Shown here: piece after piece, positions 35,416 to 44,192 of the stretch
How positions within the stretch are numbered: the first letter of the stretch is position 1
Layout of the letters: every line of letters begins with the position of its first letter
DNA from: Bradyrhizobium sp. 4
GTDB lineage: Bacteria > Pseudomonadota > Alphaproteobacteria > Rhizobiales > Xanthobacteraceae
Assembly: GCF_023100905.1 (NCBI RefSeq)
Contig: NZ_CP064686.1
Location: forward strand, 2,480,001-2,544,000
Direction of reading: 5' to 3'
Length of the DNA stretch: 64,000 nt
The notes under the pieces: model-generated
What the model was told of the DNA's origin: nothing
The model's database searches: none
Seen by the model: only the letters and a program-made list of their open reading frames with translations
Position numbers and translations under genes: made by a program

Positions 35416-35907
35416 ATGGTGTTCCGATCCAGCGCCGCAATTTGCGGCGCCGTGGTTGCGCTTGCCGTTTCCGTTACTGTTGCTCGATGCGAAGCCGCTG
35501 GAGTTCACTCAAGCGCTGTCGTCAATGTCGCTTCCGGGGAAGCGATCGTCGGCGCGGCGTCCACGTACAATCCGTTCAAGCCGGGCAAAGAGGAGGGCGG
35601 CCCGAAGACAGCCTCCGGCGAGCGCTATGATCCCTCAGTCTGGTCGGCCGCCATCAAAACGAGTTTGCGTAAGAAATTCGGTGGAGTCCAGTTTGGCGCG
35701 AAGCCGAAATACGCCCTCGTAGAGGCCGTCGGCAAGAAGGTCATCGTCAAGATAAATGACGTGGGACCGCTAAGGCCTGGCCGCATCATCGACCTCAACG
35801 AGCGGACGATGCGCCATTTTGATCCGGGCCTGCAGCGCGGGGTCATTCCCGATGTAAAGGTGCGGCCGCTTGCCGGCGGCGATTGGACCCCCGGGCCGGT
35901 TGGCTGA
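35416..35907 (+). CDS. RlpA-like (double-psi beta-barrel) secreted protein
   Basis: 163 aa from the ATG at 35416, 5 nt after CAGGAG; an ATG one codon earlier sits too close to the site. A signal peptide covers about residues 1-28. The rest is a DPBB domain as in septal ring lytic transglycosylase RlpA: GAASTYNP, KTASGERYDP, VIVKINDVGPLRPGRIIDLNERT. RlpA proteins bind or cleave peptidoglycan, but there is no SPOR domain here, so septal targeting is not expected. It is preceded by a long leader with a repeat motif. Confidence 0.8.
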   Translation: MVFRSSAAICGAVVALAVSVTVARCEAAGVHSSAVVNVASGEAIVGAASTYNPFKPGKEEGGPKTASGERYDPSVWSAAIKTSLRKKFGGVQFGAKPKYALVEAVGKKVIVKINDVGPLRPGRIIDLNERTMRHFDPGLQRGVIPDVKVRPLAGGDWTPGPVG

Positions 35908-36063
35908 ACCGTCGCACCAGAAGGTCGCGCAGCACGGTCCTTTGTATGTGACTGAGGGAGTGCCAGGACACACCGGCCTTGAGCCGGATCCGATGTCGGC
36001 AGGAACGAAGGCCTTTCGGGTTTGCTGCGCGCCTGCAGCAGCCATGTCTCCGCGTATAAACTG

Positions 36064-38034
36064 CTAGCCGGCCGTGATCTTCGAAGTCCGGCCTTCAGCG
36101 ACTGTGCCAAGGGAGTCCACACCCGTCGCCTCTATGCAGAGTTTAAGCGCCCCGCCCAGAGTTGCAGCAGCCAGATCCGCCTTGGCGCCTTCCCGCAGAT
36201 TTTCCAGCGCCGATGGGTCGATGTCCTTCATCCAGCAACCCAGAATGATTGTAGCCTTCGGCAATTTACGGCGAAGCCGTCGCACCGAGTAACGCATATG
36301 GGCCGGGCTGCTTGCATCCATATAGACGAGGCAGACAATGGCGACCCCGTCGGTCTCCAGGCGGAAGATATTCGCCGTCGACAACGCTTCCGCTGCCTCG
36401 ACTCTGGCCGACAAGCCATGCGCTCCGGTCAGTTGAGCCAGCATGATCGCAGCGGCTTCGTCGATCGGATTTCGCCCGGCCACGCAGAGCACGGGATGTT
36501 CGCCTTGCCATTCAGTGGGCAAGTCCTCCTTGCGCAGCACCCGCAGACCCTCATAAGGCGCATCCTCAGCCACGCCTTCTATGGCAGATGTAGCTTCGAC
36601 ATCTGTGGTCGGGCCGACCTTCGGCGGCGGACGCTCATCCTGCTCCGAAATGTTATTGGCAAATTCCTGGACCGCATCCCTGATTTTAGCCAGCCGGTCG
36701 GGATCCAGAGCGCCGCGCTCGGCATCCGCTTGAGCCAGCTGCAGTCCTCGCAAGGCGACTTCGTCGTAATAAGAGCTGAGAGATCGCTCCTTCAAGAACT
36801 CCTCGGCTTTTGCAGATGCTTCGGTCGGATCGCCGGCGAGCATCCGCTGATAGAATATCTCAGGCGGAGAGAGCGCTGGTCGGTCTCCAAACATGACGTC
36901 CAGGAACTCCAGGCGCTCGACGTGGCGGCCCAAGACGACCAGACACACCGTAAGGGGTGTTGCGAGAACGAGGCCGATCGGACCCCAGAGCGCCGTCCAG
37001 AATGTCGCAGAAGCGACAACGGCCACCGGCGACAGTCCCGTGCTGTGTCCATAGACCATCGGCTCGAGCACATGGCCGACGACGGGCTCCACCACCACGA
37101 ACAGCGCGATCGTCCACAGCAGCATCGTCCAGGTTGGATCGACCGCAACCGCGAGAGCGAGAGGGAACGCGGCGGCGATGACCGCCCCAATGTAAGGCAC
37201 GAAGCGCAGCACTGCCGCCAGAATACCCCACAGGATCGCGCTTGGAACGCCGATCAGCCAGAGACCCATTCCGATGATGATGCCGAAGCCCCCGTTCACG
37301 AGAAGTTGGATAAGGAAAAGCCGGCTGAGGCGGCTCGCCGCGTCATCAAGGGCGGCTGTGGTGCGCTGCAGGTCATCCGAACCGGCCAGCCTGATCAGAC
37401 GATTACGAAGATCCTCGCGCTGAAGCAGAATGAAGATCACGAATATGACAATGATCCCGGTCGTTGCGAGTGGATGAAGCAATGGTGAAATCAGCGTTTG
37501 CAAGCTCTCCAGCGCGCCGGGATCGGGCTGAAGCACTTCCACAGGAACGGGCTTCGGCGGGGCCGCTTTCGGAGCTGCTATGGTCCCCAACGAGTTCGCG
37601 GCCTCCTTGGGCTTGTCGAGTTCTTTGCTGAGGTCCTTCAACATGCTGGAAGCCCGCTCGAGCGTGCCCCGACCGGCCGTGGTCTCACGGAAGGATTGGA
37701 TCTTCTCGCTTATTGTGGACTGATATCGCGGCAAATCGCCGGCCAGCTGCGCGAGTTGGGTAGCGAGCAGACTGCCCATCGCAAATATGAATGCGAAGGC
37801 GATCACGACCACGCTCACCACAGCCAAACTGCGTGGAATGCGCAGTCGCTGAACCAGTCGAACCAGAGGCGCCAGCACGAAGCTGAGCAAGACGGCCAGC
37901 GCTATCGGAATGATGATCTCGCGACCATAATACAGCACCATGACAATGATCGCGGCGAGAATGGCCATCGCCACGGCGCTCAATAGAGAAATCAGTTCTT
38001 CCGGTGTTCGTGCTTTGAATGGCTGCCTGATCAC
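36064..38034 (-). CDS. AI-2E family transporter with large soluble C-terminal extension
   Basis: 656 aa, about 300 longer than typical family members. The membrane part (about 1-360) has the paired N-terminal helices (LISLLSAVAMAILAAIIVMV, IIIPIALAVLLSFVLAPLV) and the C-terminal bundle with LRFVPYIGAVIAAAFP. An acidic linker leads to a soluble region. Its last 140 residues (from about VLCVAGRNPIDEAA) look like a Rossmann-type fold reminiscent of B12-binding or receiver-like domains. Members export autoinducer-2 or other small molecules or exchange ions. What the tail does is unknown. Confidence 0.82.
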   Translation of the reverse strand: MIRQPFKARTPEELISLLSAVAMAILAAIIVMVLYYGREIIIPIALAVLLSFVLAPLVRLVQRLRIPRSLAVVSVVVIAFAFIFAMGSLLATQLAQLAGDLPRYQSTISEKIQSFRETTAGRGTLERASSMLKDLSKELDKPKEAANSLGTIAAPKAAPPKPVPVEVLQPDPGALESLQTLISPLLHPLATTGIIVIFVIFILLQREDLRNRLIRLAGSDDLQRTTAALDDAASRLSRLFLIQLLVNGGFGIIIGMGLWLIGVPSAILWGILAAVLRFVPYIGAVIAAAFPLALAVAVDPTWTMLLWTIALFVVVEPVVGHVLEPMVYGHSTGLSPVAVVASATFWTALWGPIGLVLATPLTVCLVVLGRHVERLEFLDVMFGDRPALSPPEIFYQRMLAGDPTEASAKAEEFLKERSLSSYYDEVALRGLQLAQADAERGALDPDRLAKIRDAVQEFANNISEQDERPPPKVGPTTDVEATSAIEGVAEDAPYEGLRVLRKEDLPTEWQGEHPVLCVAGRNPIDEAAAIMLAQLTGAHGLSARVEAAEALSTANIFRLETDGVAIVCLVYMDASSPAHMRYSVRRLRRKLPKATIILGCWMKDIDPSALENLREGAKADLAAATLGGALKLCIEATGVDSLGTVAEGRTSKITAG

Positions 38035-38136
38035 AGCTCCTCGCTAGGCCGGGAAAAGCGGCGAGTTTGTTGACGTCCAGTGAGTTCAAAGAAGCCGCGG
38101 ATTGCTCCGCGGCTTCTGCATTCACCGGCTCGTATC

Positions 38137-38451
38137 TCAGTAGCGGTCGGTGCCGATCCCGACGCTCACGCCGGGAGCACGGAAGCCGATGCCGCTGCGC
38201 TCTTCATAGCCGCGCCGCTCGATGTAGCGCTCGCGAGGCGCATATCCGTAGGAATCGCGCCCATCGCGGATGATAACACGCCGCTCGCTGCGCTCGCGCC
38301 AGCAACGACCGTCTTCATTGCAGACCATGCGCACGTTTTGAACGTTGCTGTCCGGAGCGGCATACAGGGTGGGAGACAGCGGGGCTGCAGAAGCAGCGGT
38401 CACAAGAAGGGCACTTGCTGCGGCCGTCAGAGCGGCTGTTAAAAATTTCAT
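38137..38451 (-). CDS. Small secreted protein, charged, no known domain
   Basis: 104 aa with a clear Sec signal peptide (residues 1-22, cleaved after ASA). The mature part is rich in Arg, Glu and Tyr (RERSERRVIIRDG, ERYIERRGYEER) and has two Cys in MVCNEDGRCW that could form a disulfide. GGAG precedes the ATG. I do not recognise a family; similar small exported proteins are frequent in Bradyrhizobium. The GGAACCATT motif lies 43-60 nt upstream of the start. Confidence 0.75.
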   Translation of the reverse strand: MKFLTAALTAAASALLVTAASAAPLSPTLYAAPDSNVQNVRMVCNEDGRCWRERSERRVIIRDGRDSYGYAPRERYIERRGYEERSGIGFRAPGVSVGIGTDRY

Positions 38452-38493
38452 GGTGTTTCTCCAAAATGTGATGTGTCAGTGAGGCAATAGACT

Positions 38494-38511
38494 GGGAACC
38501 CAATGGTTCCA
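38494..38511 (-). promoter_or_regulatory. GGAACCATT inverted motif, site B
   Basis: On the minus strand this reads TGGAACCATTGGGTTCCC, 43-60 nt upstream of the start of the small secreted-protein gene. That is promoter distance. It shares 16 of 18 positions or nearly so with site A at 35275-35292. GGAAC with a 16-nt spacer is followed by TATT rather than CGTT, so it is not a clean EcfG promoter. Confidence 0.45.
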
Positions 38512-38597
38512 TGGCTGAACAGATATCGTCAGCTGCCGCCACTCTGTTCGCAGGCATCCCGTGCCCGAAAGACAGATCAACTCGCTATGATTGGCGA

Positions 38598-38780
38598 TTA
38601 TGACTTGGAAGATGGGATTGCGGAGAGAGCCATCGCGCGCTCTCTATGAAGATCGGCTTCGAGATCCTGGACGATGTCGTGGAGCAGAACGGCGGCAAGC
38701 GGATCGGTCACCTCTCGCTCCAACGCCCGGTAGCGCAAGATCAGGACCTCCTGTTCGTCGAATTGGCCGTCTGCAGGCAT
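38598..38780 (-). CDS. Small hypothetical protein
   Basis: 60 aa, unrecognised. A strong GGAGG lies 10 nt upstream of the ATG at 38780, which is why I keep it. The product (MPADGQFDEQEVLILRYRAL) is acidic and probably helical, with no signal peptide or Cys. It lies in a gene-poor stretch between the small secreted protein and the chemoreceptor, all on the minus strand. It could be noise; the ribosome binding site is the main support. Confidence 0.45.
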   Translation of the reverse strand: MPADGQFDEQEVLILRYRALEREVTDPLAAVLLHDIVQDLEADLHRERAMALSAIPSSKS

Positions 38781-39104
38781 GCTGTAATTCCCTCCGCATA
38801 CCGACGCAGAGGCGGCTGGATAGTTTCGCTAAAAGTTCTGGATCATTGTCTATGGGGCATCAAGCGACGAGAGGCGGCCTCAGCCGGCCTTCGGCTTTCC
38901 ACGATCTGCCGGCCCCCAGCGCGGAAAGCTCCAACATTGACATCATGCCCCTGTTTTGCCCGACGGAGCAAATGGATTCGAAAAATCCGCAAAAAATAAC
39001 GCCGATGGCCAAGCCATTGAAATCGCTGTCCCCGGCGACTGTGCATGGGGTTGTTTTCGCGTTTTATTGATAGAGCGACCCCAGCGCCGCCGGTGGACGT
39101 CCCG
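38781..39104. other. Intergenic region without a supported gene
   Basis: About 320 nt before the end of the chemoreceptor gene. It contains the string TGTTTTGCCCGACGGAGCAAA, seen here as separate parts TGTTTTGCCC and GACGGAGCAAA near 38950-38970, which resembles from memory a sequence common between genes in Bradyrhizobium. No credible frame or hairpin terminator was found. Confidence 0.45.
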
Positions 39105-40844
39105 TCATCCGGCCTTGGCGATGCGGCCGTCCGCTGCGCCCGAGCGGAGGTTCTGGAAGAACTTCTCCACCTCGCGCGACAGCGTCTCCGCCGTCTCGGT
39201 CACGCTGCTCGCAGCCGTCAGCACCGAGGAGGCCGCCGTATCGGTCTCGCCGATGGCGTCGCGGAGCGAGCTGATGTTGGCGACGAGGGTCTCGTTGCCT
39301 TGGGCCGCCGATTGCGCGTTGGACGAGATCTCGCGCGTGGCGGCATCCTGCTGGCCGATGGCGCCGGCGATCGCCGAGGTGACGTCGTTGATCTCGCGCA
39401 CCGCGCCGCCGATCTCGCGGACGGCGTCGACCGCGTTGCGGGTGGAGGACTGGATCATCGAGACGTTCTCGCTGATGTCGGCGGTCGCTTTCGCGGTCTG
39501 CCCTGCGAGTGCCTTGACTTCGTGTGCGACGACGGCGAAGCCGCGACCGGCATCGCCGGCGCGCGCCGCCTCGATGGTGGCATTGAGCGCGAGCAGATTG
39601 GTCTGTTCGGCGATCGCCTGGATCAGGCTGAGCACGCCGTCGATGCGTTGCGTGGCAGCGGCCAGGCTCTCGATCTCGGCGATGGATTTCTCGGTGCGCT
39701 GGCCGGTCTGCTCGACCGCGCTGGCGGATTGCCGCACCTGCCGGCCGATCTCCACCACCGACGCCGACAGCTCCTCGGCCGCGCCTGCCACCGCCGTGAC
39801 GTTGTGCGAAGCCTGCTCGGTGGCGTTCGCCGCCGTGCCGGCGCGGCTGCTCGCGTCCGCGGTGACGCGGGTGATGGTCTGCGCCGTCTCGCGCATCACG
39901 GAGGCGTTGTCGCTGAGGCCGCGCATGATCGCGCCGATCGCCTCGCGAAACGCGTCGACGGATTGTTCGATGTGGCGGGCGCGCTCTTCGCGCGCGGCGG
40001 AGTCCTGCGAGACCTGTGAGGCGAGGTTGCGGTTACGCGCCATCGCGTCCTGGAAGATCTGGATCGCGCGTGCCAGTGCGCCGATCTCGTCGGCGCGGTG
40101 GCTGTGAGGCACCACGACGTTCTCGGCGCCGTCAGCGACCTGCTTGATGGTCGCGGTGATGGCGGAGAGGGGGCGTGCGATCGAGCGGGCGATGATGACG
40201 ATGCCGATCACGACGAGCGCGAGCGCCACGCCGGCGAGGCAGGTCAGGACGAGGGACAGGATGCGATTGGTCTCGGTCTCGTGCGCGATTTGCCTGGCGC
40301 GCTCGGCATAGACCTTGGACAGCCCCTCGAGATCCTTGTTCAGCGCCGAACGCACGGTGCGGTTGGCGTCGTTGTCGCCCCATTCGCGGCCCGCGGCCGC
40401 ATTGATCTCGACGCCGCGGCGCACCAGCTCCTTGCGAAACTCGACGAACTGCTCGATGCGCTTCCTGAAGGTGGCGAACTGCTCGGCATCGTCAGCCTTG
40501 ACGATGGTCTCCCAGCGCTTCACGACGTCAAGGATCTGGGCGTTGAACTTGAGCAGGCCCTCGCCGTATTTCTTCACCACGGCGGGCTCGGTCGACATGT
40601 AGACGCCGCGCGATTCCATCACGACCGCATAGACCAGCGAGTTGACCCGCTCGACGTTCAGCGCGGCGGCGTTCGCAGTCTCGATCGCGCTCGTCAGGTC
40701 GGCACCGCGGCGGCTGTTGTAATCGGACAGCATCGCGATCGCCGCCGTGAGCAACGCGAACAGTGCAAAGATCGCGTAGAGCTTGTTGGCAAGCGTGAAG
40801 CGGCCGGCGAGGCCGGTGGCATTCCCAGGTCGGTCAGTTGTCAT
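39105..40844 (-). CDS. Methyl-accepting chemotaxis protein
   Basis: 579 aa with classical layout: cytoplasmic start, TM1 about 20-42, a helical periplasmic sensor of about 150 residues (four-helix-bundle-like), TM2 about 196-220, HAMP about 220-272, then the signalling domain with the hairpin tip AEQTNLLALNATIEAARAGD. It detects an unknown ligand and signals to CheA. There is no C-terminal CheR-binding pentapeptide (ends RIAKAG). It is transcribed away from eutB; the gap between the two starts is about 220 nt. Confidence 0.92.
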   Translation of the reverse strand: MTTDRPGNATGLAGRFTLANKLYAIFALFALLTAAIAMLSDYNSRRGADLTSAIETANAAALNVERVNSLVYAVVMESRGVYMSTEPAVVKKYGEGLLKFNAQILDVVKRWETIVKADDAEQFATFRKRIEQFVEFRKELVRRGVEINAAAGREWGDNDANRTVRSALNKDLEGLSKVYAERARQIAHETETNRILSLVLTCLAGVALALVVIGIVIIARSIARPLSAITATIKQVADGAENVVVPHSHRADEIGALARAIQIFQDAMARNRNLASQVSQDSAAREERARHIEQSVDAFREAIGAIMRGLSDNASVMRETAQTITRVTADASSRAGTAANATEQASHNVTAVAGAAEELSASVVEIGRQVRQSASAVEQTGQRTEKSIAEIESLAAATQRIDGVLSLIQAIAEQTNLLALNATIEAARAGDAGRGFAVVAHEVKALAGQTAKATADISENVSMIQSSTRNAVDAVREIGGAVREINDVTSAIAGAIGQQDAATREISSNAQSAAQGNETLVANISSLRDAIGETDTAASSVLTAASSVTETAETLSREVEKFFQNLRSGAADGRIAKAG

Positions 40845-41030
40845 GGTTTTCAGGGGCCCGAATGGCCGGGAGCGGCCGGAGAGCGCGGTCGTGCAAATTA
40901 TTGCAAAACTATGCAGAATGAAGATGGACGCGGCGTTAACGCCGGGTTTGGCCCCCTTTGCCCTCGGCCGAAAGAAAGGTAGATATTTCAGCGTCTTGAT
41001 CTGAAGGTATAGTCTTGGGATCGCCCTGGA

Positions 41031-41047
41031 GTCGGCCTCTGGCCGAC
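41031..41047 (+). promoter_or_regulatory. Leader hairpin upstream of eutB
   Basis: GTCGGCC-TCT-GGCCGAC is a perfect 7-bp stem with a 3-nt loop, ending 7 nt before the GGAG ribosome binding site of eutB. It is not followed by T residues, so it is not an ordinary terminator. It may affect translation or mRNA stability. I found no cobalamin riboswitch pattern with it. Confidence 0.4.
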
Positions 41048-41064
41048 GAACCCCGGAGAGACCT

Positions 41065-42447
41065 TTGGTCTACCGCCACACCATCGACGCAACGACCTAC
41101 ACGTTCCCGGATTTGCGCGACCTGCTCGCCAAGGCGACGCCGCCGCGCTCCGGCGACCGGCTGGCTGGGATCGCCGCCGCCAGTGCCGAACAGATGATCG
41201 CGGCGCGGATGGCGCTGGCCGACGTCCCGCTCGGGCAGTTCTTGCAGGAAGCCGTCATCCCCTATGAGACCGACGAGGTCACCCGCCTCGTCATCGACAG
41301 CCACGACGCCAAGGCCTTCGCGCCGGTGGTTTCGCTGACGGTCGGTGCCTTTCGCGACTGGCTGCTGTCGGATGCCGCGACGCCCGAAATCTTGCGGAAG
41401 TTAGGAGGCGGCATCACCCCGGAGATGGCCGCCGCGGTCTCGAAGCTGATGCGCAACCAGGATCTGATCCTGGCGGCGCGGAAATGCCAGGTCACCACCG
41501 CTTTCCGCAACACCATCGGCCTGAAGGGCCGGATGAGCACCCGGCTCCAGCCCAACCATCCCTTCGACGACGCCAGGGGCATCACCGCCTCCATCCTCGA
41601 CGGCATCCTGCTCGGCGCCGGCGATGCCTGCATCGGTATCAACCCGGCGAGCGACGACCCGGCCGTGATCGGCCAATTGCTGCGGCTGCTCGACGAGATC
41701 ATCGCGCGGCTGAAGATCCCGACCCAGGCCTGCGTGCTGACCCATGTCACCACGACGCTGTCGCTGATCGGGCAGGGGGCGCCGGTCGACCTCGTGTTCC
41801 AGTCGGTCGCCGGCACTGAGGCTGCCAACCGCAGTTTTGGCATCGACCTTGCGCTTCTGAAGGAGGCGCAGGAGGCCGGGCTGTCGCAGAAGCGCGGTAC
41901 GGTTGGCCAGAACGTGATGTATTTCGAAACCGGGCAAGGCTCGGCGCTGTCGGCCAATGCCCATCACGGCGTCGACCAGCAGACCTGCGAGGCGCGCGCC
42001 TATGCGGTCGCCCGCGCCTTTGCGCCCCTCCTGGTCAACAGCGTGGTCGGCTTCATCGGCCCGGAATATCTCTACGACGGCAAGGAAATCATCCGGGCCG
42101 GGCTGGAAGATCACTTTTGCGGCAAGCTGCTCGGCCTGCCGCTCGGCATCGACATCTGCTACACCAATCACGCCGAGGCGGACCAGGACGACATGGACAA
42201 TCTGCTGACGCTGCTGGCGGCCGCCGGCGTCACCTTCATCATGGGCGTTCCCGGCGCCGATGACGTCATGCTGAACTATCAGTCCACGTCTTTTCACGAC
42301 GCGCTCTACGTCCGCGACGTCTTCGGACTGCGCCGCGCACCGGAATTCGACGACTGGCTGGTGCGGTCCGGCATTGCGGGCCCAGATTTCCGTCTTGCCG
42401 GCGATGCAGGCCTGCTGCCCGATTTTGCGTCACGGCTGATCGCGTGA
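41065..42447 (+). CDS. eutB: Ethanolamine ammonia-lyase large subunit
   Basis: 460 aa, usual for EutB, from a TTG at 41065 with GGAG 7-10 nt upstream. The TIM-barrel sequence is well conserved (FRNTIGLKGRMSTRLQPNHP, GVDQQTCEARAYAVARAF, CYTNHAEADQDDMDNL). With EutC and adenosylcobalamin it splits ethanolamine into acetaldehyde and ammonia. The small subunit gene is 1.7 kb downstream, with hpnP in between. No eut microcompartment, reactivase or aldehyde dehydrogenase genes are in the window. Confidence 0.95.
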   Translation: MVYRHTIDATTYTFPDLRDLLAKATPPRSGDRLAGIAAASAEQMIAARMALADVPLGQFLQEAVIPYETDEVTRLVIDSHDAKAFAPVVSLTVGAFRDWLLSDAATPEILRKLGGGITPEMAAAVSKLMRNQDLILAARKCQVTTAFRNTIGLKGRMSTRLQPNHPFDDARGITASILDGILLGAGDACIGINPASDDPAVIGQLLRLLDEIIARLKIPTQACVLTHVTTTLSLIGQGAPVDLVFQSVAGTEAANRSFGIDLALLKEAQEAGLSQKRGTVGQNVMYFETGQGSALSANAHHGVDQQTCEARAYAVARAFAPLLVNSVVGFIGPEYLYDGKEIIRAGLEDHFCGKLLGLPLGIDICYTNHAEADQDDMDNLLTLLAAAGVTFIMGVPGADDVMLNYQSTSFHDALYVRDVFGLRRAPEFDDWLVRSGIAGPDFRLAGDAGLLPDFASRLIA

Positions 42448-42599
42448 CTCGGCGGAGGCACCCGGCGACCCGAGGCAACCATTGGTGCCCCAGGGAATTA
42501 GGCTCATGCCACAATATTGAGAAATTCCGGCGGCAGCATTACGCTATGTGTCTGTCTGGCAATTTCCGCGGCTAAGTCGAGCGTGGCGGGGGAGCTTTG

Positions 42600-44186
42600 A
42601 TGCGAGCTGAAAGTAACGGGACGTCCCGGCGGATTCTCTGCGTGTTTCCGCGATACACATCGTCGTTCGGGACGTTCGAGCATTCCTACCCCCTGACCGA
42701 TGGCGTCCGCGCCTTCATGCCGCCGCAGGGACTTTTGCTGCTCGCGGCCTATTTGCCCAGGGAATGGCAGGTCAAATTCGTCGACGAGAACCTTCGCCGC
42801 GCGACAAGGGAAGAGTTCGAGTGGGCCGAGGCGGTCTTCGTCAGCGGCATGCACATCCAGCGCCAGCAGATGAACGATATCTGCCGCCGCGCCCACGAGT
42901 TCGATCTGCCCGTCGCGCTCGGCGGTCCCTCCGTCAGCGCCTGCCCGGATTACTATCCGTCCTTCGATTATCTCCATGTCGGCGAACTCGGCGACGCCAC
43001 CAATCAGCTGCTCGAGATCTTGTCGCGGGACATCTCGCGTCCGGAAGCGCAGGTGGTTCTGACCACCAAGGACCGCGTGCCGATGACGGAGTTTCCGATC
43101 CCAGCCTACGAGCTCGCCGACGTAAAGAAGTACTTCCTCGGCAGCATCCAGTATTCCAGCGGCTGTCCCTATCAATGCGAGTTCTGCGACATCCCCGGCC
43201 TCTACGGCCGCAATCCGCGCCTCAAATCGCCGGAGCAGATCATCGCCGAGCTCGACCGCCTGCGTGAATGCGGCATGACCGACACGGTCTATTTCGTCGA
43301 CGACAATTTCATCGGCAACCGCAAGGCGGCGCTGGACCTCCTGCCGCATCTGATCGAATGGCAGAAGAGGACCGGCTACATGGTGCGGCTCGCCTGCGAG
43401 GCGACGCTCAACATCGCCAAGCGGCCGGAAATCCTCGAGAAGATGCGCGAGGCCTATTTCGTCACCATCTTCTGCGGCATCGAGACGCCCGACCCCGATG
43501 CGCTGAAGGCGATGCACAAGGACCACAATATGATGGTCCCGATCCTCGAGGGCGTGCAAACCATCAACTCCTACGGCATGGAGGTCGTGTCCGGCATCAT
43601 CATGGGGCTCGACACCGACAAGCCGAACACTTCGGAGGCGCTGCTCGCCTTCGTCGAGGACTCCCGAATTCCGCTGCTCACGATCAACCTGCTTCAAGCC
43701 CTGCCGAAGACGCCGCTGTGGGACCGTCTTGAGCGCGAGGGACGCCTGGTCGAGGACGACGGCCGCGATTCCAATGTCAACTTCCTGCTGCCCTACGACG
43801 ACGTCGTCGCGTCCTGGAAGCACGCCATGGCCGTCGCCTACGAGCCCGAGAAGGTCTACGCGCGCTTCCAGTATCAATGCGACCACGTTTACGTGCACCG
43901 CCTGAAGATGCCGACGCCGGATGAGATGAAGACTTGGCCCAACATCAGGCGCGGCCTCGTCATGCTGCGAAACATCTTCTGGAAGGTCGGCGTGCTCGGC
44001 GACTACAAGCGCGTGTTCTGGAAGTTCGCGCTGGGCCGCATCAAGCGCGGCGATCTCGAAGGCCTGATCGGCTGCACCCTGATCGCGCACCATCTCATCA
44101 CCTTTGCGCGGGCGGCCTCGACCGGCCAGCAAAATGCCTCGAACTATTCGATCCGGCTACGCGAGGCTTCCGTCCCCGCCGAATGA
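42600..44186 (+). CDS. hpnP: Hopanoid C-2 methylase (B12-binding radical SAM)
   Basis: 528 aa from the ATG at 42600, 5 nt after GGGGGAG. An N-terminal cobalamin-binding-like domain (about 10-165; FVSGMHIQRQQM, ALGGPSVSACPDYY) precedes the radical SAM core with Cys189, Cys193 and Cys196 (SGCPYQCEFCDIPGLYGR), then a C-terminal extension of about 180 residues. HpnP adds the 2-methyl group to hopanoids. The choice of HpnP over other B12 radical SAM enzymes rests on the N-terminal RRILCVFPRYTSSFGTFEH and the nearby hopanoid genes. It sits between eutB (150 nt) and eutC (6 nt). Confidence 0.88.
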   Translation: MRAESNGTSRRILCVFPRYTSSFGTFEHSYPLTDGVRAFMPPQGLLLLAAYLPREWQVKFVDENLRRATREEFEWAEAVFVSGMHIQRQQMNDICRRAHEFDLPVALGGPSVSACPDYYPSFDYLHVGELGDATNQLLEILSRDISRPEAQVVLTTKDRVPMTEFPIPAYELADVKKYFLGSIQYSSGCPYQCEFCDIPGLYGRNPRLKSPEQIIAELDRLRECGMTDTVYFVDDNFIGNRKAALDLLPHLIEWQKRTGYMVRLACEATLNIAKRPEILEKMREAYFVTIFCGIETPDPDALKAMHKDHNMMVPILEGVQTINSYGMEVVSGIIMGLDTDKPNTSEALLAFVEDSRIPLLTINLLQALPKTPLWDRLEREGRLVEDDGRDSNVNFLLPYDDVVASWKHAMAVAYEPEKVYARFQYQCDHVYVHRLKMPTPDEMKTWPNIRRGLVMLRNIFWKVGVLGDYKRVFWKFALGRIKRGDLEGLIGCTLIAHHLITFARAASTGQQNASNYSIRLREASVPAE

Positions 44187-44192
44187 TGCGAC

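Noticed and set aside
34501..35508. A 335-codon minus-strand frame over the response regulator and the following gap
   Set aside because: It overlaps a clear receiver domain and the rest shows no domain or start signal.
40981..41064. Cobalamin riboswitch in the eutB leader
   Set aside because: Only a small 7-bp hairpin is present; the gap is too short and lacks the conserved B12-box-like sequence.
42448..42599. EcfG promoter expected upstream of hpnP
   Set aside because: I looked because hpnP is EcfG-controlled in R. palustris. The best string is GGCAAC-N16-AATT, which fails both boxes, so no promoter was called.
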